Assembly (NCBI RefSeq): GCF_022549675.1
Contig: NZ_JAKZGR010000002.1
Span: forward strand, 62,001 to 126,000
Source of the DNA: Belliella kenyensis
GTDB lineage: Bacteria > Bacteroidota > Bacteroidia > Cytophagales > Cyclobacteriaceae
Reading direction: 5' to 3'
Length of the DNA: 64,000 nt
Shown one piece after another: positions 1-9,182 of the stretch. Below the pieces are notes generated by a model. The model saw only the letters and a program-made list of their open reading frames with translations, was not told where the DNA came from and ran no database searches. Made by a program: the position numbers and the translations under genes. Numbering within the stretch: position 1 is the first letter of the stretch; each line of letters begins with the position of its first letter.

Positions 1-490
1 CAAGCAAAATAGTAATTGTTTCTTCATAGGATTATAGTTTATTTTAAATAGTGATTGTTTAAAAAAGCGAAAAGAGAAGATGCCTTTTCATCTTAAAATT
101 TATTCATATTCTAAAGCGATTACCTATCGAGAGATATTCCGGAAATCAGTTGCAGCGTAAAATTTTAGTGTGTTCATTTTTAGGAGATACATTATTGTAC
201 AGCTTAAAGCATCTCGAATGATCTAGAATTTAAACTATTATGATGTTAGTCTATTTGATAAAAGTATTTCTTATTTTTAATCATTGCCAGTAAAGTCTCA
301 TGCCTAATGTTGAAAATTCCTGATAAGCAGTTCTTATTCCTGATAAACGGCGAGATGCAAAGAAATAAAATTAAAATTCATTTTTCCAATTTTGCGTAGT
401 TAAAAAAGAAAAATCAATTGATTGTTTTGTGTTTTGGATTTGCGTAGTGCCGAGATTTTGGGAAAACGAAGTTTTTTATAATTGAAATGT
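1..490. other. AT-rich gene-free stretch
   Basis: I see no coding region, RNA gene or terminator here. Only short direct repeats are visible: TTTGCGTAGT near 391 and 437, and ATTCCTGATAA near 318 and 340. They are too short to support a function. Confidence 0.5.
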
Positions 491-538
491 CTTAATTTCT
501 ATCTAAGAATGGAAATTGAAGGGTTCGTATGTAAATCA

Positions 539-780
539 TCCCTGCGGGACTTTTTGGAAGGTGGAGAGGTTTTTGATTCCGTGGGTTGAAAACCACGGGT
601 AAGATGTCGTTCGTGCCGCTGGCACTTTGGGGTGGTGCTGAATAGCTTTTTCGAGATGGATGGATTCTGATTTTTATGTAATCATTGTAGAATTGTTGAT
701 TTGGCATTGAGTAGCTCCATAGGAGCGGTCGACATCTTGACAACGGGTTTCAACTCGTTGAGAGTAGGCATGAACGACAG
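539..780. repeat. REP-like array of small palindromes
   Basis: Five short inverted repeats are packed into about 220 bp: TCCCTGCGGGA (539-549), CCGTGG/CCACGG (579-584 and 593-598), GTGCC/GGCAC (613-617 and 621-625), GCTCC/GGAGC (714-718 and 722-726) and CAACG/CGTTG (741-745 and 756-760). On a larger scale AAGATGTCG (601-609) is inverted as CGACATCTT (730-738), and TGTCGTTCGTGCC (605-617) returns inverted with one mismatch at 768-780. Such composite palindromes are typical of non-coding REP-type elements in Bacteroidota. An 83-codon open frame on the minus strand across it looks like a by-product. Mobility is not shown, because no transposase is nearby. Confidence 0.6.
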
Positions 781-817
781 GCTCTAGGCATGCTTGATAT
801 ATGGTCTCTGTAAATCA

Positions 818-1000
818 TCACTCTCCATATAACTGAATCAAAGCCTCGGTGTCAGCAATGCTTCTGTCCAAAATACGAGGTAAGATAAAAATACTGACAA
901 ATAGAAAAGCTATTGAAGTTAAAATCATTCCCATAAATAACTTAGCAAAAAAGCCCTCTTGTACTCCTTGTTGCCTGTAAACAAAAGTATAGCCGTGCAT
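818..1000 (-). CDS. possible small membrane protein (60 aa)
   Basis: A 60-residue frame whose centre (about residues 19-42, FAKLFMGMILTSIAFLFVSI) is a convincing single transmembrane helix, followed by a short polar tail containing acidic residues. The helix and flanking charges make it more credible than a random frame, but I recognise no family and see no clear promoter or ribosome binding site. It stands alone between the REP array and an outer-membrane protein gene transcribed the other way. It could be a small membrane protein or a chance open frame. Confidence 0.35.
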   Translation of the reverse strand: MHGYTFVYRQQGVQEGFFAKLFMGMILTSIAFLFVSIFILPRILDRSIADTEALIQLYGE

Positions 1001-1089
1001 ACTTATTATGGTATTTGAATCAAGAGGGTGAGTAGCTTTGATTAATATTGATTAAATATTGAATTAGTTTTATTGGTGAAAAATTAATG

Positions 1090-1097
1090 TATATTTG
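1090..1097 (+). promoter_or_regulatory. candidate -7 promoter element TATATTTG
   Basis: Exact match to the Bacteroidota -7 consensus TAnnTTTG. Transcription would start near 1102-1104, downstream of the ATG at 1087, which argues that the following gene begins at the ATG at 1120. A good -33 partner at the usual spacing is not obvious (TTGG at 1073-1076 is rather close). Confidence 0.45.
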
Positions 1098-1119
1098 TAT
1101 AAAACAAATTAGAAGTAAA

Positions 1120-1770
1120 ATGGAAACATGTTTTAAAGTGATTATTGCATTTATCGGTGTTTTGTTTTTTACTAGAGCTGAGGCGCAAGGCTTAGTAGAC
1201 TTAGAGCTATATGGTGGGTTAAATATTAACTATTTTGAAATGGGACAATTCTCTAATCTGCAAGATACTGAACTTTCAAGTAGACTAGGTCAGCATGCTG
1301 GAGCAAACCTTCTTCCGAAGATCAATGAAAAATGGCAACTGAGTTTACAAGGAGAATGGATGAGGTCTGGAGTACATGTTGAAACCACTAACTTAAATGA
1401 AAATACTATTTACAGAAACTATGGTAACTATGCCATAGGTGCAAGGTATAATTTTAACAAAGGGGAAAAAGCTTTCTATGTTCAGCCTTCTGCTGGTATT
1501 TCGCACCATAAGTATAATAAAAGATTGCTTGGGCTTGTTTTTGAGGATTATAGAGAAGTTGTTTTTGTGGCGAGAGTGGAAGCTGGAGTTAAGTTGTACA
1601 CGAGAAAAAGTAACTATGTAAATATAGGGCTTAGACATCAGCAAGGTTTTGATGGTACTACTCCGTACGGTAGTGAAGAAACGGGAGGACTTCCATTGAC
1701 AAGTAGGAATTCCTACACGGGATTATTTGTTGGTTATGGGTTTAGTTCGAAGAGTTGGTTCAAAAGGTAG
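1120..1770 (+). CDS. outer-membrane beta-barrel protein
   Basis: Predicted secreted beta-barrel protein of 216 aa. The start is placed at the ATG at 1120, not 1087, because the second Met begins a classic signal peptide (hydrophobic VIIAFIGVLFF, cleavage after AEA before QG) and a TATATTTG promoter element overlaps the earlier ATG. The mature part alternates aromatic and polar residues in strand-like stretches, for example around residues 80-110 and 135-200, and ends with a GYGFS strand near the C-terminus, as in small porin-like Bacteroidota proteins. No specific substrate can be read. It lies 42 bp upstream of glutaminase on the same strand, so the two may be co-transcribed. Confidence 0.65.
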   Translation: METCFKVIIAFIGVLFFTRAEAQGLVDLELYGGLNINYFEMGQFSNLQDTELSSRLGQHAGANLLPKINEKWQLSLQGEWMRSGVHVETTNLNENTIYRNYGNYAIGARYNFNKGEKAFYVQPSAGISHHKYNKRLLGLVFEDYREVVFVARVEAGVKLYTRKSNYVNIGLRHQQGFDGTTPYGSEETGGLPLTSRNSYTGLFVGYGFSSKSWFKR

Positions 1771-1811
1771 TAATCCATGATAGAGGTCTGATTTTTGCCT
1801 ATTTATTTATT

Positions 1812-2726
1812 ATGGATTATCAAAAAATTATAGAGGAAGTATACGAAGAAGTGCAGTCAGAGAATTTGCGCGGAAAAGTAGCAGATTATATTCCAGAATT
1901 AGCTAATGTAGATCCAATTCAATTTGGAATTGGATTGGTAGATTTGGATGGTAATGTTTTTGGTGTTGGTGATTACGAAGTACCGTTTTCTATCCAAAGT
2001 ATTAGCAAAGTTCATACACTTGTAATGGTATTTCATGTTTTCAAAAGTAAGCTTTGGTCTAGAGTGAATGTAGAGCCTAGCGGCAACCCTTTCAATTCTA
2101 TAGCTCAATTGGAATTTGAGAAAGGGATACCCAGAAATCCATTTATCAATGCTGGTGCTTTGGTCATTACTGATGCTTTGTGCAGTAAGTTTGAAAATCC
2201 AATAGAACAAATCTCTAATTATATCAATGAGCTTTCGGGCAAGTCTTGTGTTCGGATCAACTCTTCTGTAAAGGAATCAGAGAAAAACCACGCAGAAAGA
2301 AACACAGCGTTAGCGTATTTTCTAAAAGCTTATCAGAATTTTGAAAATGAAGTAGACGAGGTTTTAGACGTTTACTTTTCTCACTGCGCGATGGAAATGA
2401 GTTGTGTGGACTTGGCAAGATCATTTTCATTTTTGGCCAATGATGGTTATTCTATATTTGCGGACAGAGAAATTGTTTCCGAAAGCCATGCTAGGAGAAT
2501 CAATGCTTTGATGCTGACTTGTGGTTTCTATGATGAGGCTGGCGAATTCGCATTCAGAGTGGGTCTACCTGGTAAAAGTGGTGTTGGTGGTGGAGTGGCT
2601 GCTGTGATGCCTCATAAATTTAGCATTGCAGTATGGAGTCCCGAGCTCAATGAAAAGGGGAATTCTGTAAAGGCAATCAGAGCTCTTGAATTACTGACAG
2701 ATAAATTATCCTTTTCATTATTTTAG
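1812..2726 (+). CDS. glsA: glutaminase
   Basis: Hydrolyses L-glutamine to glutamate and ammonia in the cytoplasm. The 304-aa product has the usual length of the serine-dependent (beta-lactamase-like) glutaminase family. The catalytic Ser-x-x-Lys is visible at about residues 63-66 within FSIQSISK, followed by family motifs NPFINAGAL and GLPGKSGVGGG. The frame is open upstream to 1755 and overlaps the preceding gene, but the family starts at the MDYQK Met at 1812, so I use that. The neighbouring upstream gene is a beta-barrel protein with no obvious link to nitrogen metabolism. Identification is secure; the regulation is unknown. Confidence 0.93.
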   Translation: MDYQKIIEEVYEEVQSENLRGKVADYIPELANVDPIQFGIGLVDLDGNVFGVGDYEVPFSIQSISKVHTLVMVFHVFKSKLWSRVNVEPSGNPFNSIAQLEFEKGIPRNPFINAGALVITDALCSKFENPIEQISNYINELSGKSCVRINSSVKESEKNHAERNTALAYFLKAYQNFENEVDEVLDVYFSHCAMEMSCVDLARSFSFLANDGYSIFADREIVSESHARRINALMLTCGFYDEAGEFAFRVGLPGKSGVGGGVAAVMPHKFSIAVWSPELNEKGNSVKAIRALELLTDKLSFSLF

Positions 2727-2732
2727 AAAAAA

Positions 2733-2760
2733 AGGCTTTGGAAATATCTATCCAAAGCCT
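2733..2760 (-). terminator. intrinsic terminator of the OmpA-family gene
   Basis: Perfect 10-bp stem AGGCTTTGGA / TCCAAAGCCT with an 8-nt loop. Read on the minus strand the hairpin is followed by a run of seven T, so it serves the minus-strand gene ending at 2839. The plus-strand glutaminase may also use the stem but lacks a T tract there. Confidence 0.8.
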
Positions 2761-2838
2761 CTACCAATTAGCTATAAAAAAATAATTTTATTCCATCGGA
2801 CAATAGAATCATATATCACCATTGATCCTTAGTGGGTA

Positions 2839-5538
2839 TCAATTGTTTTTTTCTACCCTGACTTCTACTCTTCTATCCTGATCATTGCTACTTCTTTGTG
2901 ATCCTCGGATCACTTGCCCACCTGATTCGGTTATGATTTTTGATTTAGGAATACCGAATTGTTCAGAAAGAATTTCTGCTACTGAATTTGTTCTATCTTC
3001 GGCTAACTTCAAGTTGTAAGCGACATTGCCTGTATTGTCAGCAAATCCTGTCAAAATAAGAATGTGGCCTTCATTTTCTTTTATAAAATCAGCTAAATCA
3101 GCAAGTTTTCTTACCTCTTCTATATTTGGGCTGCGTTGGTTTATTTGAAAAAAGATGGTCTCCTTAAACCTCAATAATTTAATCTCAATCTCTGGATCTC
3201 TTTCTATAAATACAGTGTCAGCTTTTGGTTGTGGACGTTCATTGATCAGTTTTTCGTCAGTAGGTTGTTCCACTTTTTCTTGGGTATTGGCTCGCTCTTG
3301 CTGAGCTAACATGTCAGGGCTTATGCCAAGCATTACAAATCCCACGCTTTGAGCTACTCTTTTGGATCTTTCAAGTTGCTCTTTTTGCAGTTCTGTTTGA
3401 TTGGCTTGATTGTTTCTATATTCTTGAACTGGCCCACTAACCACCTCTCTGCTTACCATTGGGAAGTTGTTATTTGTGTTTTGTGACCTTGAATCCAAAG
3501 CCCTAGAGGCAGCTGCACCTCCAAAAAAAGCAGCGATCGACCTCCATAGGCCACGTCTTTCTCTTTCTTCTTGTACCGCTACATTATTATTGGAAGTAGC
3601 AGCTGGCTGTTGTTGATATATGACAGTTTCTTGAGGTCTATTTGTGTCTCTAAATGATTGGTTGATCATGGATGGCCTTTCATTTGTGCTTGCTTGTGAA
3701 GTGTTGGTGTTATTACTTCCCAAATATATCACCTCTCGTGGGAGAGCGTTTAAGCTATCTTTTTGTCTCTGAAGTGACCTTGTTTGATCCTCTAATTGTC
3801 TTATCCTTTGTTCCTGCTGCGCCACTCTATTGTCGTTTAGCTGCTGATTTGCTAAGTTGGTTGCGATCAGGTTTTCTTTTGAATTCGGAGCTACTTCTTT
3901 TGTTTGCTTACTTGCAGAATTATTACTCAAGCTCTCACTTGGTAGATCTGATAGTGGTTTTATTGAATTTTCATTAGATATATTATTTCTGCTTACAGGA
4001 GCATTCTTTTTATCATATAAACCGGTCGTATCTGAAAGTATTTTAGGTTCTTCTCTACCAAAAGTGCTGTCAAGATTGGATTTGTTTACATCGAATCCAA
4101 AAATACTTCTATCTAAGAAGACAGCTCTTCCTTTCCTCAATTGCTGATTCTTGATCAGGTTATTCAAACTATCAACTTGAATAAGCAATTCCGCCTCTCT
4201 TCTCTTAATACTATCCAATGAATACCTTAAGTCGAACCTTTTGGCTTCTGTGGCTTTCAACAAGGAATCCTTAGAAGTTGCTCTTAATAATGTATCAGCT
4301 TTAAGAGCAAGTTCTTGGTCAGCGACTCTTTGTTGAATATCCACCAGAGATTTTTCTTTAACTTTTCCCTCTAAGATTTGTCTTTTTTTTCCCTCTATTT
4401 GTTGGTTCCACGAGAGAGCTTGTGTTTGGAATTGGAGGCTATCTAATTTCTCTTGATCGGTTATTTGAAAATTATTGAAGTAGTTATATATATTTCCTCC
4501 AAATGGTTTACTCGGTATGGAGTCCAATGTAAGGATCTCTTCGTCGATCTTTTTAGGTGCTTCTATTTTTGTTGGCTTAGACCCAACTGGCTCATTATAA
4601 TCTGGATAGTGTGTGCTAAGTTTTGGTGCTCTAAATGAAGATTTTCTTGCTCCAAAGTTATATTTCAATCCAACTCCATGATAGATTATCCAATCATTTT
4701 GACCATTATTTTCACCTCTATTTCTAGTATTCGGATCAATTATATTGGTTCCTGGCTGTGCGGCATATGCTTGAAAAGCGTTGTCGTAGGTCTCCCGATA
4801 GGTACCACTCACATCATCAAGATAACCTGTAAAAGAGTGTATCAAATCTGTTTGAGCGAAGAGTTCCACTCTGTGTCCTAATCTAAATCTAATTCCAAGA
4901 CCTAAATTGGCATAGAATACCCCTAAGTCATAGCCATTCTCTAGTTCTGTTCTGAGCGGAGACAATTCTGTTTCATAAATCCCATTTGGGGAAACCGTGG
5001 GATCGAGGTAATTGTAAGGATTCCCATTGTCATCAAGAAGGTCTCCCTTGACAGTATAGTCTATCAATCCAAATCCCAAGGTAGCATAAGGTGCTATCCA
5101 AGATTTAGCGGGAAGTAATCTATCGTTGTCCGTTTTGAAGACAAAAGCAATTCCCATGTCTCTTGCATCAGTCTGGAAGTTGAGTGCACGGTCAAAGTTT
5201 CTTGCATCAGTCATAAGCTGACCATTGCGCATTCTGTACCTATCAGACATGGCAAATTGATACTGACCATAACTAAACTGCAAGCCAATGGTAGGGCTCA
5301 ATTGTCTTTCCAAGGAGACTTTCCAAGAGTATTGGTCGAAGTAGTTCTCATTGAAATATAATAAATGCTGAATGGCATCTAGATTTGAAATTCCACGTAT
5401 TCTATGGGGAGTGAGATCCCCATAATAGTTGCTATAGCCTCCACTTACTCCTATCCTCCAGTCATATGCTTTTTGCTGTGCATTTAGGACAGATAGTGTG
5501 AATAAGCTGAGGCAAAATATGATCATCAGCTTTTTCAT
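2839..5538 (-). CDS. OmpA-family outer-membrane protein with N-terminal barrel-like domain
   Basis: Envelope protein of 899 aa. Order of parts: signal peptide (MKKLMIIFCLSLFTLSVLNA), an N-terminal beta-rich region to about residue 300 resembling the DUF6089-type barrels of Bacteroidota (W-R-I-G-V-S-G-G-Y-S-N-Y-Y-G-D-L pattern), a long polar, Gln/Asn/Ser-rich, partly coiled-coil middle (about 340-770), and a C-terminal OmpA peptidoglycan-binding domain (about 785-899) with LTGFADNTG, NLKLAEDRTNSV and RRVEVRV. Likely links the outer membrane to peptidoglycan. It follows a secreted protein gene with a 3-nt gap and an optimally spaced AGGAGG, so both are one operon. Confidence 0.8.
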   Translation of the reverse strand: MKKLMIIFCLSLFTLSVLNAQQKAYDWRIGVSGGYSNYYGDLTPHRIRGISNLDAIQHLLYFNENYFDQYSWKVSLERQLSPTIGLQFSYGQYQFAMSDRYRMRNGQLMTDARNFDRALNFQTDARDMGIAFVFKTDNDRLLPAKSWIAPYATLGFGLIDYTVKGDLLDDNGNPYNYLDPTVSPNGIYETELSPLRTELENGYDLGVFYANLGLGIRFRLGHRVELFAQTDLIHSFTGYLDDVSGTYRETYDNAFQAYAAQPGTNIIDPNTRNRGENNGQNDWIIYHGVGLKYNFGARKSSFRAPKLSTHYPDYNEPVGSKPTKIEAPKKIDEEILTLDSIPSKPFGGNIYNYFNNFQITDQEKLDSLQFQTQALSWNQQIEGKKRQILEGKVKEKSLVDIQQRVADQELALKADTLLRATSKDSLLKATEAKRFDLRYSLDSIKRREAELLIQVDSLNNLIKNQQLRKGRAVFLDRSIFGFDVNKSNLDSTFGREEPKILSDTTGLYDKKNAPVSRNNISNENSIKPLSDLPSESLSNNSASKQTKEVAPNSKENLIATNLANQQLNDNRVAQQEQRIRQLEDQTRSLQRQKDSLNALPREVIYLGSNNTNTSQASTNERPSMINQSFRDTNRPQETVIYQQQPAATSNNNVAVQEERERRGLWRSIAAFFGGAAASRALDSRSQNTNNNFPMVSREVVSGPVQEYRNNQANQTELQKEQLERSKRVAQSVGFVMLGISPDMLAQQERANTQEKVEQPTDEKLINERPQPKADTVFIERDPEIEIKLLRFKETIFFQINQRSPNIEEVRKLADLADFIKENEGHILILTGFADNTGNVAYNLKLAEDRTNSVAEILSEQFGIPKSKIITESGGQVIRGSQRSSNDQDRRVEVRVEKNN

Positions 5539-5541
5539 GGA

Positions 5542-6702
5542 TTACCTCCTATTATTAAACCCTAACCAAAGATTGAGTTCCAAACTCATACCTACATAAG
5601 GTTGGATGTAGTCAGTACGCGTATTCATATTAGAATCGTCCATATTGATAAGCACAGCTCCTGCATTGAATCTCATCACATTGAATAACTTGTAACCAAG
5701 ACCTGCGTAGATTGGTAGATTTACTATGGGTCCTGAAATTCTTTCTCCACTACTTGCATTGAAATTTTGAAGAAATACACCTGTAGAAAATGAAGCATTA
5801 CCCAGAAATCTTTTGAAGGTTTTGTTGCCTAATGGTAAAGAAAGACCGACATAAGGACCGTTAAAATATTCAGTAGAGCTTAGGTGTCTTTTGACTGCAA
5901 ATGCGCCATACCCGAAATTGAGAGGCAAAACGCCAGGCTTTCTCTCAGTAGGATACGAACTGATATATCTCACATCTACCAATGACATCAAGCTTCGGGA
6001 TAAGTATTGGTTAAGTTCATTTTCTACAGCTTCTTCTAGTTCACTTATATATTTGTTGGCGTAGGCTGCCTTATCATTATCTTTTTCTGCTTTTCCTAAG
6101 ATATTGAATCTAGCTCTTCTCAGCTTCAATTTATTCCTTTGATCTAATTTTTGTCTCACCAAATCAGAAAATCCACTAAAATCTCTACCCAGAAAATGCC
6201 TATAGTCTTCTAGTCCATTTTCTACTATTTGATTCATCTGTGTTATCATCACTTGATCACTATTGGACGACCTAATACCACTTGCGGTAACTTCAAAATT
6301 TGCTCTGATGTAAGAAGATAAATTGCTTGATATTGACTCTTTTACTTCTTGCATTTGTTCTTCACTTGCTCTTTCATAAAAAGTGAATTCAAAATCATAG
6401 TTCGTATTGCTTTTTAGTGGTTCACCAATAAATAGTTCATATTGATTCACTTCATAATCGAAAGCTCTTTTCCATTCGTAGGTATCGGCTTGCTTTAGAC
6501 CCTTGTTTGGCCTGTTTACCCTTACTTTAACATACTCGATTCCTCTTGGTAATGAACCTCTGATGTAAAAAGGTTCTTCTGCAGGTAGTGCTACACCTGA
6601 ATTAATTTGGTTTGCAACTACATCAAAAGCTACCGATTTAATTTGTGCTTGACTGAAATTCATCAAGCCAACCAAAAGCGTAAGTAAAACCAGTTTTTTC
6701 AT
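5542..6702 (-). CDS. secreted hypothetical protein with helical core and C-terminal barrel-like strands
   Basis: Unrecognised 386-aa exported protein. The start is set at the Met of MKKLVLLTLLVGLMNFSQA, a clear signal peptide cleaved before QIKS; the frame extends 16 codons further upstream without support. Residues about 20-110 are beta-rich (YIRGSLPRGIEYVKVRVN), about 130-240 are strongly helical and charged (LDQRNKLKLRRARFNILGKA), and about 260-386 look like outer-membrane strands (YGAFAVKR, YVGLSLPLG, YVGMSLELNLWLGF). Function is not inferable. It is the first gene of a two-gene operon with the OmpA-family protein, so a joint role in outer-membrane or peptidoglycan organisation is a reasonable guess. 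Confidence 0.6.
   Translation of the reverse strand: MKKLVLLTLLVGLMNFSQAQIKSVAFDVVANQINSGVALPAEEPFYIRGSLPRGIEYVKVRVNRPNKGLKQADTYEWKRAFDYEVNQYELFIGEPLKSNTNYDFEFTFYERASEEQMQEVKESISSNLSSYIRANFEVTASGIRSSNSDQVMITQMNQIVENGLEDYRHFLGRDFSGFSDLVRQKLDQRNKLKLRRARFNILGKAEKDNDKAAYANKYISELEEAVENELNQYLSRSLMSLVDVRYISSYPTERKPGVLPLNFGYGAFAVKRHLSSTEYFNGPYVGLSLPLGNKTFKRFLGNASFSTGVFLQNFNASSGERISGPIVNLPIYAGLGYKLFNVMRFNAGAVLINMDDSNMNTRTDYIQPYVGMSLELNLWLGFNNRR
5545..5550 (-). promoter_or_regulatory. strong Shine-Dalgarno AGGAGG inside the upstream gene's last codons
   Basis: Read on the minus strand, AGG AGG encodes the final Arg-Arg of the upstream protein, then TAA, TCC, ATG. The AGGAGG lies 6 nt before the ATG of the OmpA-family gene. 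Such strong sites are uncommon in Bacteroidota, which usually initiate without clear Shine-Dalgarno sequences; it points to tight translational coupling. Confidence 0.75.
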
Positions 6703-6795
6703 AAAATTTTGTTTTGGAAAATGAAAATAATTTAATGGGCCAATTGGCAAGCCCTTCTCTTAATTGTTTAATTATAAATTGATTCTTTTTCAATA

Positions 6796-6814
6796 TCGAA
6801 CACTTATTGTTCGA
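6796..6814. promoter_or_regulatory. dyad TCGAACA-N5-TGTTCGA between divergent genes
   Basis: Perfect 7-bp inverted repeat with a 5-nt centre in the gap between the divergently transcribed envelope operon and the DUF4407 gene. Size and position suit a regulator site, but no regulator is assigned. Confidence 0.35.
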
Positions 6815-7014
6815 AAATGTTGGAAATGGAACACCTTGAAAATAGGTAAGCTGGGTTGATAAGCATTTAGTGTTTTGTATTTCAAAACAGGTTATGTACT
6901 CTTTGACCCAAATTTGTGCGTTTGGTCACATTTTTTTCTCAAATATTTTGTCTGTTCATAATTTGGCTTGAAATTATCATTGGATTTTACTTAACATCTA
7001 AATCTAAATACGAA

Positions 7015-8022
7015 ATGAACAATCTGAAAAGATTCCTATGGTTTTGCTCGGGCGCTAACTTTAATTTGCTTAAAAGAACTCCCACAGAATCAAGCAAATA
7101 TGTTGGAATTGGGGGGACTGTATTGTTCACAGGTATTTTGGCTTCATTGTCTGCTGGATATGCGCTTTTTACTGTATTTCAATCACTTTGGTATGCTGTA
7201 GGCTTTGGAGTACTCTGGGGTCTTATGATTTTCAATTTGGATCGGTTTATCGTCTCAAGTATGAGAAAGGAAGTCAGTAAAAAGTCTGAATGGAAAATGG
7301 CAATACCAAGATTTATGATGGCAATCATATTGGCATTGGTTATATCAAAGCCTTTAGAATTAAAAATTTTTGAAAGGGAAATCAATAGGGAGTTAGACAA
7401 GAAAAAGATTGAAATGGTAGCTGAAAGTAAGGCCAAGATTGCTTTAGGGTTTCCAGAAGTGCTGCACTTAGAAGTTCAAAAGGATAGTCTAAAGGCTGAA
7501 CTCAAAGCTATGGAAAATTTTAGAGATCAGTTGCAAAAGGAGTATGATCTGGAGCGATTTGGGGTAAAAACAAGTGGGAGCTCGGGCATAGTTGGACTGG
7601 GGACAAATGCAAAAAAGAAAGAACAACAATTAGATGCGGCTCAAAGAGATTTGGATCAATTTAAAAAAGAACACCAAGTGCGAATCGATAAAATTGACGA
7701 TAGATTGGTAGAATTATCAAAGATAAAAGAAGCTGAGTTTGCCAAAATTCAACCGCAAATCGATGGTTTTGATGGAATGGCAGCGCGAATAGATGCGCTT
7801 TCTGCCATCAGTAGTCAGAGTGAGTCTGTCAAACTTGCTAATTTAATGATTGTCTTGCTCTTTATCGCTGTAGAAACAGCTCCGATATTTGTAAAGCTAA
7901 TCTCCCCTGTAGGTCCTTACGATCGACTTTTGGGTTTGACTGAAAAAAAAGTAGAAGTATATGTCCATGAAAAAACTACTCTATTAGTCCGAGAAAGTGA
8001 ATGGAGGTTAGAAAATTGTTGA
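7015..8022 (+). CDS. DUF4407 domain membrane protein
   Basis: Integral membrane protein of 335 aa belonging to the DUF4407 family; biochemical function unknown. The start at 7015 is chosen because the family begins with FLWFCSGANFNLLKRTP, and the upstream 33 codons (another hydrophobic stretch) are non-conserved extension. Two transmembrane helices follow (about 33-55 and 60-80), a third near 105-125, then a long charged coiled-coil with Lys/Glu/Gln repeats (about 140-265) and a fourth helix (about 280-300). The topology suggests a large coiled-coil domain on one side of the inner membrane. Adjacent genes give no functional clue. Confidence 0.75.
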   Translation: MNNLKRFLWFCSGANFNLLKRTPTESSKYVGIGGTVLFTGILASLSAGYALFTVFQSLWYAVGFGVLWGLMIFNLDRFIVSSMRKEVSKKSEWKMAIPRFMMAIILALVISKPLELKIFEREINRELDKKKIEMVAESKAKIALGFPEVLHLEVQKDSLKAELKAMENFRDQLQKEYDLERFGVKTSGSSGIVGLGTNAKKKEQQLDAAQRDLDQFKKEHQVRIDKIDDRLVELSKIKEAEFAKIQPQIDGFDGMAARIDALSAISSQSESVKLANLMIVLLFIAVETAPIFVKLISPVGPYDRLLGLTEKKVEVYVHEKTTLLVRESEWRLENC

Positions 8023-8115
8023 TTTGATAAAGTTTTTGTTTTGATGCCGTAACTTTTTTGAAGATTTTGGATTTGTATGGTTGAAACCTTAACTTGAGAC
8101 CTTAACTCATCCATC

Positions 8116-8919
8116 ATGCCATCCATAAAGATCAATCAAGTTGAATTATTTTATACCGATACTGGAGAGGGAAAGGCTACTGTAGTCCTGTCACATGGAT
8201 TGCTTTGGGATCACAGGATGTTTGACAAGCAAGTGGAAGTACTCAAAAGCAAATATCGCGTGATAGCCTTTGATCACAGAGGTCAGGGGAAGTCTTCTTT
8301 ATCAAATGAGGAGTTTGATATGGATGATCTCACCGAAGATGCTCGTGAATTGATAATTCATTTGGTAGGTAGTGCTGTTCATTTTGTAGGTTTGTCTATG
8401 GGTGGTTTTGTGGGAATGAGATTGGCTGCTAGATATCCAGAGTTGATCAAGAGCTTGGTGCTGCTAGAGACATCTGCTAATGCAGAACCTGTAGAAAATA
8501 TTCCAAAGTATAAGATGCTAAATGGAACGGTGAAGTGGTTTGGAGTTTTACCAATGGTAGCACAAGAGGTGATGAAAATATTGTTTGCTCAGAGTTGGCT
8601 AGAGAACCCTAAAAATAAGACAGAGGTTAAGAAGTGGTTTAAAATCCTCAAATCAAATAAAAAATCTATTGCTAGATCTGTAGATGCTGTAATGAGCAGG
8701 TCCGGTATTGAGGACGAGATCAGGTTGATTTCATCTCCCACCATGATCATTGCAGGGGATGAAGATGTAGCAACTAAACCTGAAAAAGCGAAATTCATTC
8801 AAATGTCTATTCCCAACGCCACTTTGCACATGATTCCGGGTGCAGGTCATTCCAGTACCATTGAAAAGCCTCATGAAGTGAATAAACTACTCTTGGATTG
8901 GTTAGATTCTTTTAAATAG
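8116..8919 (+). CDS. alpha/beta-fold hydrolase
   Basis: Predicted cytoplasmic serine hydrolase of 267 aa. Features seen: oxyanion-hole HG in VVLSHGLLWDHRM, nucleophile elbow GLSMGG with Ser about residue 94, acidic residue in AGDEDVATKP (Asp215 or 217) and catalytic His about residue 245 in GAGHSS. DHRGQGKSS matches the strand-4 region of esterases and 3-oxoadipate enol-lactonase-like hydrolases. No signal peptide. The substrate cannot be told: 3-oxoadipate enol-lactonase is a frequent annotation for such proteins, but no aromatic-degradation genes adjoin it. About 260 bp downstream begins a MarR-controlled stress cluster that contains its own esterase. Confidence 0.8.
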   Translation: MPSIKINQVELFYTDTGEGKATVVLSHGLLWDHRMFDKQVEVLKSKYRVIAFDHRGQGKSSLSNEEFDMDDLTEDARELIIHLVGSAVHFVGLSMGGFVGMRLAARYPELIKSLVLLETSANAEPVENIPKYKMLNGTVKWFGVLPMVAQEVMKILFAQSWLENPKNKTEVKKWFKILKSNKKSIARSVDAVMSRSGIEDEIRLISSPTMIIAGDEDVATKPEKAKFIQMSIPNATLHMIPGAGHSSTIEKPHEVNKLLLDWLDSFK

Positions 8920-9138
8920 CTGAATAGTTTTTCGCATAAATGTATTTTTAGAAATTCACTTAAATCCTTGATCAAGCAATATTCAAGGATACTCTCCAAT
9001 TGAAATTTAGAATCAAGTTTTTTTGCAATGAAACTATAGAATCAACTCTTTTCACATCCATTTTTTTTATCATATGAAATTAAATGACTGAAAAACAAGG
9101 TGTTAAAATATTTTATTAGAAAGTGAGGAACATTTTTA

Positions 9139-9167
9139 TACATTTGCATGTATATACATTATATACA
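9139..9167 (+). promoter_or_regulatory. MarR promoter with overlapping palindromic operator
   Basis: TACATTTG (9139-9146) matches TAnnTTTG. Directly after it, TGTATATA-CAT-TATATACA (9149-9167) is a perfect 19-bp palindrome that would cover the transcription start. The arrangement predicts autorepression by the MarR protein encoded 16 bp downstream. An 11-bp copy of the half-plus-centre, TGTATATACAT, recurs before yceI. Confidence 0.7.
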
Positions 9168-9182
9168 ATTTAAGGTATTTCC

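Noticed and set aside
492-743. 83-codon minus-strand open frame
   Set aside because: It lies across the REP-like palindromes at 539-780, and its composition follows the repeats; no signal, domain or promoter.
6916-7014. Upstream start for the DUF4407 protein
   Set aside because: The added hydrophobic stretch is not part of the family, which begins at the Met at 7015.
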